Notes: generated by a model from the letters alone, not told the origin. Counted from the first letter of the stretch, positions 43,423-52,424 are shown. The stretch is DNA of 64,000 nucleotides from Streptomyces sp. NBC_00490 (GCF_036013645.1 NZ_CP107869.1:7378001-7442000), one strand, 5' to 3'. Made by a program: numbers and translations.

Positions 43423-44615
43423 TGGCGCAGCCCACCGCCTGGGAGCCCTACCCGGAACCACTGGCCGTCGACTCCGCACCGCTGCCCGAGTACGGCAGCG
43501 GTTCCCTCGCTGACCTCCTGCCCACGCTCGCCGCGGGCATGGGCGTACCCGGCACGACCGCCACGATCACCGAGCTGACCCCCGCCGACCGGAACTGCGT
43601 GTTCCTGATCGACGGCCTCGGCTGGGAGCAGCTGCTGGCGCACCCGGACGAGGCCCCCTTCCTGGCCTCGCTGCTCGCGGGCTCGCGCGGCGGCACCGGC
43701 CGGCCGATCACCGCAGGCTTCCCGGCGACCACCGCGACCTCCCTCGCCTCCGTCGGCACCGGACTGCCGCCGGGCGCACACGGACTGCCCGGGTACACCG
43801 TGCGCAACCCCGACACCGGCGAGCTGATGAACCAGCTGCGCTGGCAGCCGTGGACGAAGCCGCACGTGTGGCAGCCGTACCCCACGGTCTTCCAGCTCGC
43901 CCAGGACGCGGGCGTGCACGCGGCGCAGGTGTCCTCACCGACCTTCGAGAACACCCCGCTGACCAAGGTCGCGCTGAGCGGCGGCACGTTCCTCGGCCGG
44001 CTGCCGGGCGAGGACCGCATGGACCTCGCGGCCGAGCAACTGGCCGCCGCCGACCGCGCGCTCGTCTACACGTACTACGCCGAACTCGACGGCGCGGGGC
44101 ACCGCTTCGGCGTCGACTCCGACACCTGGCGTGGTCAGCTCATGCACGTGGACCGTCTGGTGCAGCGCCTCGCGGAGCAGCTCCCGCCGCGCAGCGCGCT
44201 CTACGTCACCGCCGATCACGGCATGGTCGACATCCCCTTCGACGAGCAGCACCGCATCGACTTCGACGAGGACTGGGAGCTGCGCGCCGGGGTCGCCCTG
44301 CTGGGCGGCGAGGGCCGGGCCCGCCATGTCTACGCGGTGCCGGGCGCCGAGAACGATGTCGTGACCTGCTGGCGCGAGGTGCTCGGCGAGCAGTTCTGGG
44401 TGGCCTCGCGGGACGAGGCGATCGCGGCGGGCTGGTTCGGCCCCCGGGTCGACGACCGGGTGTACGCCCGCCTCGGTGACGTGATCGCGGCCGCGCGGGA
44501 CGACGTCCTGATCATCGCGTCCGAGCGGGAGCCCAAGGAGTCGGCGATGGTCGGCAACCATGGTTCGATGACCCCCGCGGAGCAGCTGGTCCCGCTGCTC
44601 GAAGTACGCTCCTGA
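43422..44615 (+). CDS. alkaline-phosphatase-superfamily nucleotide pyrophosphatase/phosphodiesterase
   Basis: 397 residues with the binuclear metal site of type I phosphodiesterases: FLIDGLGW (first Asp), nucleophile Thr in FPATTATSLAS, AELDGAGHRFGVDSD (Asp/His), TADHGMVD (Asp-His) and the final His in NHGSMTP. Such enzymes hydrolyse nucleotide pyrophosphates or phosphodiesters. No signal peptide, so cytosolic. Translationally coupled to the upstream DUF5998 gene. Substrate unknown. Confidence 0.9.
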   Translation: MAQPTAWEPYPEPLAVDSAPLPEYGSGSLADLLPTLAAGMGVPGTTATITELTPADRNCVFLIDGLGWEQLLAHPDEAPFLASLLAGSRGGTGRPITAGFPATTATSLASVGTGLPPGAHGLPGYTVRNPDTGELMNQLRWQPWTKPHVWQPYPTVFQLAQDAGVHAAQVSSPTFENTPLTKVALSGGTFLGRLPGEDRMDLAAEQLAAADRALVYTYYAELDGAGHRFGVDSDTWRGQLMHVDRLVQRLAEQLPPRSALYVTADHGMVDIPFDEQHRIDFDEDWELRAGVALLGGEGRARHVYAVPGAENDVVTCWREVLGEQFWVASRDEAIAAGWFGPRVDDRVYARLGDVIAAARDDVLIIASEREPKESAMVGNHGSMTPAEQLVPLLEVRS

Positions 44616-44661
44616 AGCCTCCCTCTGCCGTCCTCCGTTGCCGAAAGGTGCTCAACTCCCC

Positions 44662-45309
44662 ATGCCCGAGCTGGTGTTCTTCTCCGGAACCATGGACTGC
44701 GGGAAGTCGACCCTGGCGCTCCAGATCGAGCACAACCGCTCCGCGCGCGGCCTGCAGGGCATGATCTTCACCCGGGACGACCGCGCGGGCGAGGGCAAAC
44801 TCTCCTCCCGCCTCGGCCTGGTCACGGACGCGGTGGAGGTCGAGGACGGCCAGGACCTGTACGCCTACCTGGTCGACCACCTCTCCCAGGGCGGCCGCGC
44901 CGACTACGTCATCGCCGACGAGGCCCAGTTCCTGGCCCCCGCTCAGATCGACCAGCTCGCCCGCGTCGTCGACGACCTGGGCCTCGACGTCTATGCCTTC
45001 GGCATCACGACCGACTTCCGCTCCAAACTCTTCCCGGGCTCCCAGCGCCTGGTGGAACTGGCCGACCGCGTAGAGGTGTTGCAGGTCGAGGCCCTCTGCT
45101 GGTGCGGCGCCCGCGCCACGCACAACGCCCGCACCATAGGGGGCGAGATGGTCGTGGAAGGCGCTCAGGTGGTCGTGGGGGACGTCAACCAGGCGGAGGC
45201 GATCGGGTACGAGGTCCTGTGCCGTCGCCACCACCGCCGCCGGATGACCTCGGCCACGGCACGGGCGGCGGCGTTGTCCCCCGACGTGCTGCCGGTCACT
45301 ACCGGCTGA
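44662..45309 (+). CDS. tdk: thymidine kinase (type II, TK1-like)
   Basis: 215 residues: P-loop GTMDCGKST (9-17), the lasso/DEAQF motif (VIADEAQFL), the specificity block YAFGITTDFRSKLF, and two Cys pairs (CWC and CRRHH regions) for the structural zinc. It phosphorylates thymidine in the salvage pathway. ATG 44662 gives the usual N-terminus PELVFFSG; an upstream in-frame ATG at 44638 adds eight unconserved residues. It marks the left border of the RiPP-like operon. Confidence 0.92.
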   Translation: MPELVFFSGTMDCGKSTLALQIEHNRSARGLQGMIFTRDDRAGEGKLSSRLGLVTDAVEVEDGQDLYAYLVDHLSQGGRADYVIADEAQFLAPAQIDQLARVVDDLGLDVYAFGITTDFRSKLFPGSQRLVELADRVEVLQVEALCWCGARATHNARTIGGEMVVEGAQVVVGDVNQAEAIGYEVLCRRHHRRRMTSATARAAALSPDVLPVTTG

Positions 45310-45475
45310 GGGCCCGGCACCACGCTCACCTGCTCGCCCGTCCCGGCTCACGCATGCCCTGACCGTCTCTCGAGTCGATCTCCAGCAATGCTCGGCGGAT
45401 CTTCGAGAAGCCCCTCCTACGTTTGACCTGTCCCCGAAAACCCCAGGGGCCGCAGTCGACACAGGAGGTTCAGAC

Positions 45476-45580
45476 ATGGACGCCGAGCAGATCACCGAGG
45501 TCGAGGTCGAGACGGACGAGCTGGCCGAGGAGTTCGGTCTCACGGTCTCGGGCGTGGCCTACTACGCCCCGGCCGTCTGA
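45476..45580 (+). CDS. candidate RiPP precursor peptide
   Basis: A 34-codon gene with a strong AGGAGG-type site (45464-45468) 7 bases before the ATG. The product begins MDAEQITEVEVETDELAEEF and ends GLTVSGVAYYAPAV. Nine acidic and no basic residues make the N-terminal part a leader-like segment; the end is small, aromatic and Pro-containing. No Cys, Lys, Arg, His, Trp or Asn occurs anywhere, so Cys-based crosslinks (lanthionine, sactionine) are excluded. It is followed by a hairpin and a four-gene coupled operon containing an HExxH-type peptide beta-hydroxylase homologue, a peptidase and an exporter. Precursor identity is inferred from size, composition and context. Confidence 0.75.
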   Translation: MDAEQITEVEVETDELAEEFGLTVSGVAYYAPAV

Positions 45581-45627
45581 TCTCCGACATCAGGCGACCT
45601 GCCCTCCTGGTGACCAGGCGGGCTCGC

Positions 45628-45663
45628 GATGGCCGCAAAGGGCGAACTCCCTTTGCGGCCATC
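45628..45663 (+). terminator. hairpin attenuator between precursor and maturation genes
   Basis: A perfect 15-bp stem (45628-45642 with 45649-45663) closes a CGAACT loop, 47 bases after the precursor stop. Such partial terminators commonly lie behind RiPP precursor genes and give more precursor than enzyme transcript. Its base contains AT pairs but no U tract. Confidence 0.75.
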
Positions 45664-45750
45664 ACGCTTCGTAGCGCGCACCCAGCGGATCACCACAGCT
45701 GATCAACGACAGCCGATCGACGACCGAGGACCACGACGGAGGAGCCGGCG

Positions 45751-47064
45751 GTGGAGAAGTTTCTGCGGACCAAGGGAGACGCCGGCGACCTGCCCCCGAT
45801 GCAGGAGCCGCCGAGGGGCACCTTCGCACCGGAGCCGGCCCCCCGGTCACGTGAACTCCTCGCCTCGTACTTCGATCTGGAGAGCCCCGGCGGTCCCCTG
45901 CACGCCCAGTGCACCGCCGACGTCGGCCGCCGCCTCGCACAGGACCTCCCCGTTCCCGTGTACCAGATCGCCTCGCTCGGACTGCTCAGGCAGGCGCTGA
46001 GGACCGAGGAGCCCGGCCGGCCCCACCCGGACGACCCCCGCGACCTGCCCGTCTCCTCGAGGTCGGCCCGCTGGCAGCACCTGTGCGCCCTGACCGAGAA
46101 CTGGTCCGCACTGTCCATCGGCGACCGGTCCCGCCTGGTGACCGCGCTGGCCAAGCTCGGCTTCTGGAAGACCATCGCGGCCCTCGTCCCCGGCGACCCG
46201 GCCGGCCGCGATCTGGACGCCCTGCGGCTGGCCTACTTCCGGCACAACGCCGACGCACAGCTCGCCGGGGACGCCCGGAGCGCGGCCGCGGCGTTCGTAC
46301 GGGCCCGCGGTGTCATGGAGAGCATCGCCCGCACCGAGGAGTTCGACCCGGCCGTACGGTACGGGGCCGCCGCCCACATGATCGTGCTGTGCGCCAAGGG
46401 CGACAAGCAGAAGGCACTGGCCGACATGCGGTACTGGCTGGCCGCCGCCGACGAGGTGGCCGACCGGGCGGGCGTGGAGATGGAGCCGCTGCACACCTCC
46501 ATCTACTGGCGCGGAGTTGCGTTCATACCGTTCTTCGAGGGTGACCACGCGGAGGTCGACCGGCAGCTGCGACTCGCCGAGAAATACGCCCTGGAGGCCG
46601 TGGCGCTCGCGGACGGGGACACCCGGCTCCTGGCGCTGGAGAACGTCCACCCGGTCCTGGAGACCTCTGGGCGGTCGGCCAAGGCCCGCGGGGACATCGA
46701 GGGCGCGGAGCGGTTCTACCGACGGATGACCGAGTGGGACCCGCTCGATCCCAAGGCGCACGTACGGCTGGCCGACTTCCTGATGGGGGAGAGCAGGGTC
46801 GCCGAGGCGCGCGAGGCGTACCGCACCGCCGCCGGGTTGGGCGCGCCGTACGCCTCCTACGCCCACTGTCAGGCCGCCCGCTGCTCCCTGCGGCTGGAGC
46901 AGCCGGACCAGGCCCACGGCGCCCTGGTCGCGTCGGCCTCCCTCGACCGGCAGGCGCTGTCCCCGCTGATCCTGCTGCGTGACATCTGCACCGACGGCGG
47001 GACCGGCCCGCTGCGCCAGTGGGCCGTGGACGAACTGGCCGTACGGATGCGGGCGGCCCGATGA
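45751..47064 (+). CDS. TPR-repeat protein of the RiPP-like operon
   Basis: 437 residues, soluble and mostly helical. The second half shows tetratricopeptide-like repeats (DIEGAERFYRRMTEWDPLDP; KAHVRLADFLMGESRVAEAR; EAYRTAAGLGAPYASYAHC; then RLEQPDQAHGALVASASLDR). No catalytic motif was recognised. The GTG start has GGAGGAG 7 bases upstream and its stop overlaps the peptidase start by ATGA. In this setting it may hold the peptide and recruit the other enzymes, as a scaffold or recognition protein; this role is a guess. Confidence 0.8.
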   Translation: MEKFLRTKGDAGDLPPMQEPPRGTFAPEPAPRSRELLASYFDLESPGGPLHAQCTADVGRRLAQDLPVPVYQIASLGLLRQALRTEEPGRPHPDDPRDLPVSSRSARWQHLCALTENWSALSIGDRSRLVTALAKLGFWKTIAALVPGDPAGRDLDALRLAYFRHNADAQLAGDARSAAAAFVRARGVMESIARTEEFDPAVRYGAAAHMIVLCAKGDKQKALADMRYWLAAADEVADRAGVEMEPLHTSIYWRGVAFIPFFEGDHAEVDRQLRLAEKYALEAVALADGDTRLLALENVHPVLETSGRSAKARGDIEGAERFYRRMTEWDPLDPKAHVRLADFLMGESRVAEAREAYRTAAGLGAPYASYAHCQAARCSLRLEQPDQAHGALVASASLDRQALSPLILLRDICTDGGTGPLRQWAVDELAVRMRAAR

Positions 47065-49148
47065 GTCCGAACCCGCTTCTGGCGCCTCCCGCCGCCCACG
47101 GGATGCAGCCGTTCGCCGACATCCGCCCGGAGCACTACCGGCCCGCGCTGGAGCAGGCCATCGCCGAGCGCGAGGCCCGGGTCGACGCCATCGCCGCCGA
47201 CCCGGCGCCGCCGGACTTCGCCAACACCGTCGAGGCGCTCGAGTTCTCCGGCACCCGGGTGCAGTACATCCACGACGCGTTCACCCACCAGGTGACCGCG
47301 GGCGGCGGGGCGGCACTGACCGACCTGGAGCAGGACATCGCCGTCCTGCTCTCCCGCCACGAAGGGCGCATCGTCCGCAACCGGCGTCTGGTCGCCCGTA
47401 TCGACGCGGTGCACGCCGGGCGCGACCGGATCACCGACCCGCAGTCCCGGGCCCTGACCGTGCACTGGTGGCGTCGCATGCGGCGGGTGGGCGCCATGCT
47501 GCCCGCCGACGCCGCCCGGGAACTCGGCGAGGTCAATCGCGAGCTCTCCCGGGAGTGCGCCGCCTACCGGCAGACCCTGATCGAGGACGCCCACCGCCAG
47601 GCTCTGGCGGTGCCCGGACCCGACGCCCTGCGTGGTCTGCCCGCCGACCGGCTCGCGGCCGCGGCGGACGAGGCCGCGCGCCGGGGCAGGGCAGCACCCT
47701 GGCACGTTCTGCCGCTCGCCTCGTCCACCAGCCAGCCGGCGCTCGTGCAGCTACGGGACCAGGACACGCGGAGAACACTCTTCGAACGCTCGCTCGGGAG
47801 AGGGGCGGACAACGAGCAGCGGGCCGCCCGGATCGCCCGGTTACGCGCCCGCCAGGCCCGCATCCTGGGCTACCCGTCGTACGCCGCCTGGGCGACCGAG
47901 GATCAGACGACGGGCACCCCGCAGGCCGTGGAGGCGATGTTCCGGCGGCTTGCGGAGCCGCTCCTGCACGCGGCACGCACCGAGCGCCGCGCCCTGCGGG
48001 CCAGGGCCGGCCACCGGATCCGGGCCTGGGACTGGACCCACCACGCGGCAGCGCCACCCGCGGCCGACGGAGGTGAGGCCGGCGCCGAAGGACCCACCGC
48101 GGACGAGCTCCGCGCCCACTTCGAACTGGACTCCGTCATCACCCGCGGCCTCTTCCACAGCGCCCGCCTCCTGTACGGCCTCGAGTTCACCGAACGCCCT
48201 GACCTCACCGCCCACCACCCCGACGCCCGCGTCTTCCAGGTCACCGACGAACACGCCGGCGCGGTGGGCCTCTTCCTGATCGACGTCTTCTCCCGGCCCG
48301 GCAAACGAGGCGGCGCGTGGACGGGCATCCTGCGCCCCCAGGCACACACCACCGCGACCCGGCCCGTCGTGGTGAACACCTTCAACCTCGCCCCGCCCGG
48401 TGCCGGGCGCCCCTGCCTCCTCGACATGCCCGAAGTCGTCACCCTCTTCCACGAGTTCGGACACGCCCTGCACGCACTGCTCTCCGACGTCCGCTATCCG
48501 GCGCACTCGGCCCCCGGCGTCCCCCGTGACTTCTCCGAGGCTCCCGCCCAGGTCCACGAGACCTGGGCCTTCGACGAGCGACTCCTCGAGCACTACGCAC
48601 GGCATCACCGCACCGGTCAGCCGCTGCCCCCGGACTGGATCAAGCAGGTGAGCGAGCGTCACAGCACCGGCGGAGTGCACCTGCTGGTGGAGATCCTGGG
48701 CGCGGCCGCGATGGACTGGTCCTGGCACACGCTTCCCGACGGACCCGACGACCAGGGCGGGAACGCGGACTGGGACGCCGCGCGGATCGAGGCGCGGGGC
48801 GCCGCTCGCTGGGGGCTGGACACCGTGCCCGAGATTCCGCCGCGCTACCGTTCCGGCTACTTCGACCACGTCTTCCACGGCCCCTACGGCGCGGGCTTCT
48901 ACGCCTATCTCTGGTCCGAGATCATCGCCGCGAACCTGGTCGAGGCGCTGGAGAAGCGCGGCGGCCTCACCCGCGCGAGCGGCGAGGCGCTCCGCACGAT
49001 GCTCGCCGCCGGCGGATCCCGCGCCGCGATGACCCTGTTCCACGAGCTCACCGGCCTGGACCAGCCGCGCATCGAGCCCTTCCTCCGCCGCCGCGGCCTG
49101 CCGGACGTCGCACCGTCGCCCCTCTCTCCGAACAGGACCTCACCATGA
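47061..49148 (+). CDS. M3-family (Dcp/oligopeptidase A-like) zinc metallopeptidase of the RiPP-like operon
   Basis: 695 residues, about the length of E. coli Dcp/OpdA. The zinc site HEFGHALH is at residue 464-471, with the third ligand Glu expected in the following FSEAPAQVHETW region; the conserved GYFDHVFHGPYGAGFYAYLW end is typical of M3 enzymes. No signal peptide, so cytosolic. M3 peptidases cut short peptides of up to about 20 residues, which suits removal or breakdown of a leader. It overlaps both neighbours by ATGA. The presence of a full M3 enzyme in such an operon is unusual. Confidence 0.9.
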   Translation: MSPNPLLAPPAAHGMQPFADIRPEHYRPALEQAIAEREARVDAIAADPAPPDFANTVEALEFSGTRVQYIHDAFTHQVTAGGGAALTDLEQDIAVLLSRHEGRIVRNRRLVARIDAVHAGRDRITDPQSRALTVHWWRRMRRVGAMLPADAARELGEVNRELSRECAAYRQTLIEDAHRQALAVPGPDALRGLPADRLAAAADEAARRGRAAPWHVLPLASSTSQPALVQLRDQDTRRTLFERSLGRGADNEQRAARIARLRARQARILGYPSYAAWATEDQTTGTPQAVEAMFRRLAEPLLHAARTERRALRARAGHRIRAWDWTHHAAAPPAADGGEAGAEGPTADELRAHFELDSVITRGLFHSARLLYGLEFTERPDLTAHHPDARVFQVTDEHAGAVGLFLIDVFSRPGKRGGAWTGILRPQAHTTATRPVVVNTFNLAPPGAGRPCLLDMPEVVTLFHEFGHALHALLSDVRYPAHSAPGVPRDFSEAPAQVHETWAFDERLLEHYARHHRTGQPLPPDWIKQVSERHSTGGVHLLVEILGAAAMDWSWHTLPDGPDDQGGNADWDAARIEARGAARWGLDTVPEIPPRYRSGYFDHVFHGPYGAGFYAYLWSEIIAANLVEALEKRGGLTRASGEALRTMLAAGGSRAAMTLFHELTGLDQPRIEPFLRRRGLPDVAPSPLSPNRTSP

Positions 49149-50392
49149 CCACCACCGACTTCCTCGGCGGCCATCTGGCCCTCGCCGGGGACGACGACCC
49201 CGTCCTGCCCGCCTACGTGGCCAAGCTCCGCGCCTCCGTCCCGCGGGTCACCAAGCGGCTGGGGCAGCTCGCGGGCGAGCCGGCCGAGGCCGAACTGACC
49301 CTGTGGGGGCAGCGGTTCGCGGCGCTGGACGACGACTGCGCGCACCGGCTCCTGTCCCATCCGGTCTTCCCCTACCTGTGGCGGCAGTTGATGCTCGCGG
49401 CCCAGCGCAAGGACGCCGACTTCATCCGCGCCTGGTCCGCGCACTTCGCGCGGTTCGTCGCCCTGCCCCACGCCACCGGCCCCGCCGCGGACCCCGAAGG
49501 CACCGAACTGCGGCTGGCCGCGCCCGTCACCGAGGTGCGGTTCCCCCAGGTGCGCCATCACCTGGTCTTCGACACCCCCGTGCACCGGCTGGTGATCCGC
49601 GAGGACGGCGACGGCACCGTCCGCGACGGCTCCGCAGCCGTGCCCGCCTCCTACATGCACGGTGCGGGCGATCCCCGGCTGGGGAACGCCCGGCGTGTGC
49701 GGCGACCGGTCATCGCCGGAACCGACATCGAGATCGACAACGCCGGTCCCTGGATCGGGCGCCACTTCACGTCCATGAACTCCCATGAGCCGCAGCCCGG
49801 TTACCCCCGCTCCGACCTCGCCGTACGGGAGATAGGCGAGGACGACATCACCGACATCTCCCGGGCCTTCGCCCTCATTGAGGACGTCTGGCCCGAGCTC
49901 GCCACCGAGATCCGCGCCTACACCCGGGTGGTCGTCCCCTACGCCTCCGAGTTCCACTCCTCGTTCACCGAGGCGATCCTGATGGGCGCGGTGTTCCTGT
50001 CGGAGGCGGCTCAGCCGTTCAGCGCCACCCACTACACCGCCGAGCACCTGTTGCACGAGAGTTCACACCTTCGGCTGATGCTGCTCCTGGAACTCGACCC
50101 GCTGGTGACCGTCGCGGACGGGGCGACCTTCAACTCCCCGGTGCGCAAGGACCCGCGCCCCCTGTGGGGCATGCTCATGGCCGTCCACGCGTTCGCCCGC
50201 ATCACCGCCTTCCACCGTCGCGCCCACGAACGCACCGGTCAGGAGATCCACCGCGAACTGACGCGGCAGAACGCGGATCTGCTCGCCAAGGGCCTAGACG
50301 AGATCGAGGGCGAGCCCACGGCGGAGTTCACCGAGGCCGGCAAGGTGCTGTGGGCGCAGATGCGCGCGGAGACGGATCGGGTCCCGCGATGA
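49145..50392 (+). CDS. aKG-HExxH-type peptide beta-hydroxylase family protein
   Basis: 415 residues. HESSH at 304-308 within TAEHLLHESSHLRLMLLLEL, an Asp/Pro-rich block about 25 residues later (SPVRKDPRPLWGMLMAVHAF) and a FHRR motif match the family first annotated as HEXXH-motif proteins and later as alpha-ketoglutarate-dependent peptide beta-hydroxylases, found almost only with RiPP-type genes. It would bind iron through the two His and hydroxylate a beta-carbon in the precursor. Candidate residues in the core are Val, Tyr, Pro or Ser. Coupled by ATGA to the M3 peptidase gene before and the exporter gene after. Family assignment is from memory of the motif layout. Confidence 0.85.
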   Translation: MTTTDFLGGHLALAGDDDPVLPAYVAKLRASVPRVTKRLGQLAGEPAEAELTLWGQRFAALDDDCAHRLLSHPVFPYLWRQLMLAAQRKDADFIRAWSAHFARFVALPHATGPAADPEGTELRLAAPVTEVRFPQVRHHLVFDTPVHRLVIREDGDGTVRDGSAAVPASYMHGAGDPRLGNARRVRRPVIAGTDIEIDNAGPWIGRHFTSMNSHEPQPGYPRSDLAVREIGEDDITDISRAFALIEDVWPELATEIRAYTRVVVPYASEFHSSFTEAILMGAVFLSEAAQPFSATHYTAEHLLHESSHLRLMLLLELDPLVTVADGATFNSPVRKDPRPLWGMLMAVHAFARITAFHRRAHERTGQEIHRELTRQNADLLAKGLDEIEGEPTAEFTEAGKVLWAQMRAETDRVPR

Positions 50393-51600
50393 CGACGACG
50401 ACCACGCAGGTGCGCCAGGCGGGCTTCGCGGACCTCATCGGGGACCGGACGGTCCGCGTCCTGGCACTCTGCTCGCTGATCAACTCCTGTGCCTTCTTCG
50501 GCATGATGCCCTTCCTGGCGCTCTATCTCGCCGACATCACCTCGCTGCCGCCGGCCGCGATCGGAGCCTTCACCGGCTCCGTCGCCCTGGTCGGTGCGGT
50601 GGGGGCGCTGGCGGGCGGAGCCATCACCGACCGAGCCGGAGCCGGGACTCTCCTGCGCGCGGGGCTCGTCCTCTACACGCTGCTGGCCGCAGCCCTCGCC
50701 ACCGTCACCGCGCCGGTGCTGGTGCTGCCCCTGATCGTGTGCCTGGGCGGCGCGCTGATGCTGGTCGGGCCGTCCTTGAAGAAGCTGATGAGCCTCGCCG
50801 CGGGCGAGGGCGGCGAACTGGTCTTCCGCATACGGTTCATGACCGTGTCGGCCGGCGCCGCGCTCGGCCCGCTCGCGGGTGCCGCGGCCTACAGCGTCTC
50901 CCACCGGGCGCTCTTCGCCGTCTCCGCGGCGCTGTTCGCCTGCTGCGTGCTGCTGGTCCATGCCCGGCGCGACTCCCTGCGGGTGCTGGACGTCCGTGTA
51001 CCGGCCGCCCGTCAGGGGCGCTGGACCTGGACGCACTCCCTGCGCGACGGGCGGTTCCGGCTCGTGCTGGTCTCGGCCGTCCTGATCACCCTGGTCTTCG
51101 CCCAGCTCGAGTCGGTGATCCCCCTTTACCTCAAGGGAGAGTCCGGTGACCGTGCTCCGACGCTGTTCGCGGTGGTGTTCGCCGTGCACGCCGTCCTGGG
51201 CTTCGCCTACCAGTGGCCGGCCGCGTGGCTCGCCCGGCGGACCACGCTCCCGGCACAGGCCGGGGTGGGCTGCACCGGCTTCGCCGTCGCCTTCGTGTGC
51301 TGGGGCACCTCCGACGGCCGACTGTGGGTCCTGCTGGCCGGGGTGCTCGCCTGGACCGTCGGGGAGGCGCTCCTGATGCCGATGGCTGACCTCGTCACCC
51401 ACCGCCTCGCGCCCGACGCGGAGAAGGGAGCGTTCTTCGGCGCGCTGGAACTGCGCTACCTGGGCTTCTTCGCCGGACCGATCCTCGGCGGCGCGCTGCT
51501 CGACAGCGGCACCTGGCACTACTTCGGTGTGATGGCGGCCCTGTCCTTCGCCGCCTGGCCGGTGCTCCGCGCCCGCTCCCTGGGCCTGGACGGCCGATGA
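50389..51600 (+). CDS. MFS exporter of the RiPP-like operon
   Basis: 403 residues with about 12 membrane helices and a major-facilitator loop motif (GGAITDRAGAGTLL between helices 2 and 3). The N-terminal Thr run (MTTTTTQVRQ) is short and cytosolic. It is the last gene of the coupled set, its ATG overlapping the hydroxylase stop (ATGA), and most likely exports the finished peptide and gives self-protection. Drug efflux families with this layout transport many small molecules, so specificity is inferred from context only. Confidence 0.88.
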   Translation: MTTTTTQVRQAGFADLIGDRTVRVLALCSLINSCAFFGMMPFLALYLADITSLPPAAIGAFTGSVALVGAVGALAGGAITDRAGAGTLLRAGLVLYTLLAAALATVTAPVLVLPLIVCLGGALMLVGPSLKKLMSLAAGEGGELVFRIRFMTVSAGAALGPLAGAAAYSVSHRALFAVSAALFACCVLLVHARRDSLRVLDVRVPAARQGRWTWTHSLRDGRFRLVLVSAVLITLVFAQLESVIPLYLKGESGDRAPTLFAVVFAVHAVLGFAYQWPAAWLARRTTLPAQAGVGCTGFAVAFVCWGTSDGRLWVLLAGVLAWTVGEALLMPMADLVTHRLAPDAEKGAFFGALELRYLGFFAGPILGGALLDSGTWHYFGVMAALSFAAWPVLRARSLGLDGR

Positions 51601-51656
51601 CCGTCGTCGGCCCGGTCACCGACCCCGCACACGTCCCGAGCCGGCGGAGACGAGCC

Positions 51657-52424
51657 TCAGCGAGGTACCTGTACCAGCGAGAAGCGTGCCCCCTCGGGAT
51701 CCGCCACCGTCGCCACGCGGCCGTGGGGGCTCTCGTGGGCCGGTTTCAGGATGTGGCCGCCGAGGCCGGTGAGGCGGGAGAGGGTCTCGTCGGTGTCGGC
51801 CACCTCGAAGTACGTCATCCAGTGCGGGCCCCGGTCGCGGGGGAGGCAGTTGCCGACGCCGTGGACTCCGGCAACCGGGTGACCGGCGACTTGGAGGGTG
51901 ACGTAGTCGAGGTCGGCGGAGACCACCGGCTCCTCGTCGTAGCCGAAGACCGTTTCGTAGAACTTGGTGACGCTCGCCGTCTCGAAGGTGAGCAGCTCGT
52001 GCCAGGCCGGTGTGCCGGGGACGCCGGAGATGCCCGTGCCGCGGTGCGCTCCCGCCTGCCAGATGCCGAAGACCGCGCCGGAGGGGTCGGATCCGATCGC
52101 CAGCCGGCCCGCGTCCTCCGCGTCCAGCGGGCCTACCCCGACCGTGCCGCCGCACAGCCGTACCGTCTCCGCGGTCAGGTCGACGTCGTCCGAGGCGAGG
52201 TAGGGCGTCCAGGCGACCGGGAGGTGGCGGTCGGGCGGAAGCTGGCCGATTCCGGCGACCTCCTCGCCGTCCAGCAGGGCCCGGACGTAGGGGCCGAGCT
52301 GCTTGGGACCGGGTTGGAACTCCCAGCCGAACAGTTCGCCGTAGAAGTCCTGGGTCGTGGTCAGTCCGTGCACCATCAGGCTCACCCAGCAGGGTGTGCC
52401 GGGGGTGTGCGTCTCGCCGGTCAT
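51657..52424 (-). CDS. VOC-superfamily (glyoxalase/dioxygenase-like) protein
   Basis: 255 residues with two VOC modules (about 8-125 and 135-255): TPCWVSLMVHGLTTTQDFYG and later GTPAWHELLTFETASVTKFY open each half, both with the metal-ligand positions of the fold. Two-domain VOC proteins of this type are common in Streptomyces (family of hydroxylase-like proteins) and their substrates are unknown. ATG 52424 has GAGGAG upstream; the much longer open frame on this strand is an artefact of the GC-rich opposite gene. It converges on the RiPP-like operon and marks its right border. Confidence 0.85.
   Translation of the reverse strand: MTGETHTPGTPCWVSLMVHGLTTTQDFYGELFGWEFQPGPKQLGPYVRALLDGEEVAGIGQLPPDRHLPVAWTPYLASDDVDLTAETVRLCGGTVGVGPLDAEDAGRLAIGSDPSGAVFGIWQAGAHRGTGISGVPGTPAWHELLTFETASVTKFYETVFGYDEEPVVSADLDYVTLQVAGHPVAGVHGVGNCLPRDRGPHWMTYFEVADTDETLSRLTGLGGHILKPAHESPHGRVATVADPEGARFSLVQVPR

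Noticed and set aside
45629..46000. Open frame starting inside the hairpin after the precursor gene
   Set aside because: It overlaps the TPR gene in another frame and its product is Arg/Pro/Ser-rich; the ATG is part of the hairpin stem.
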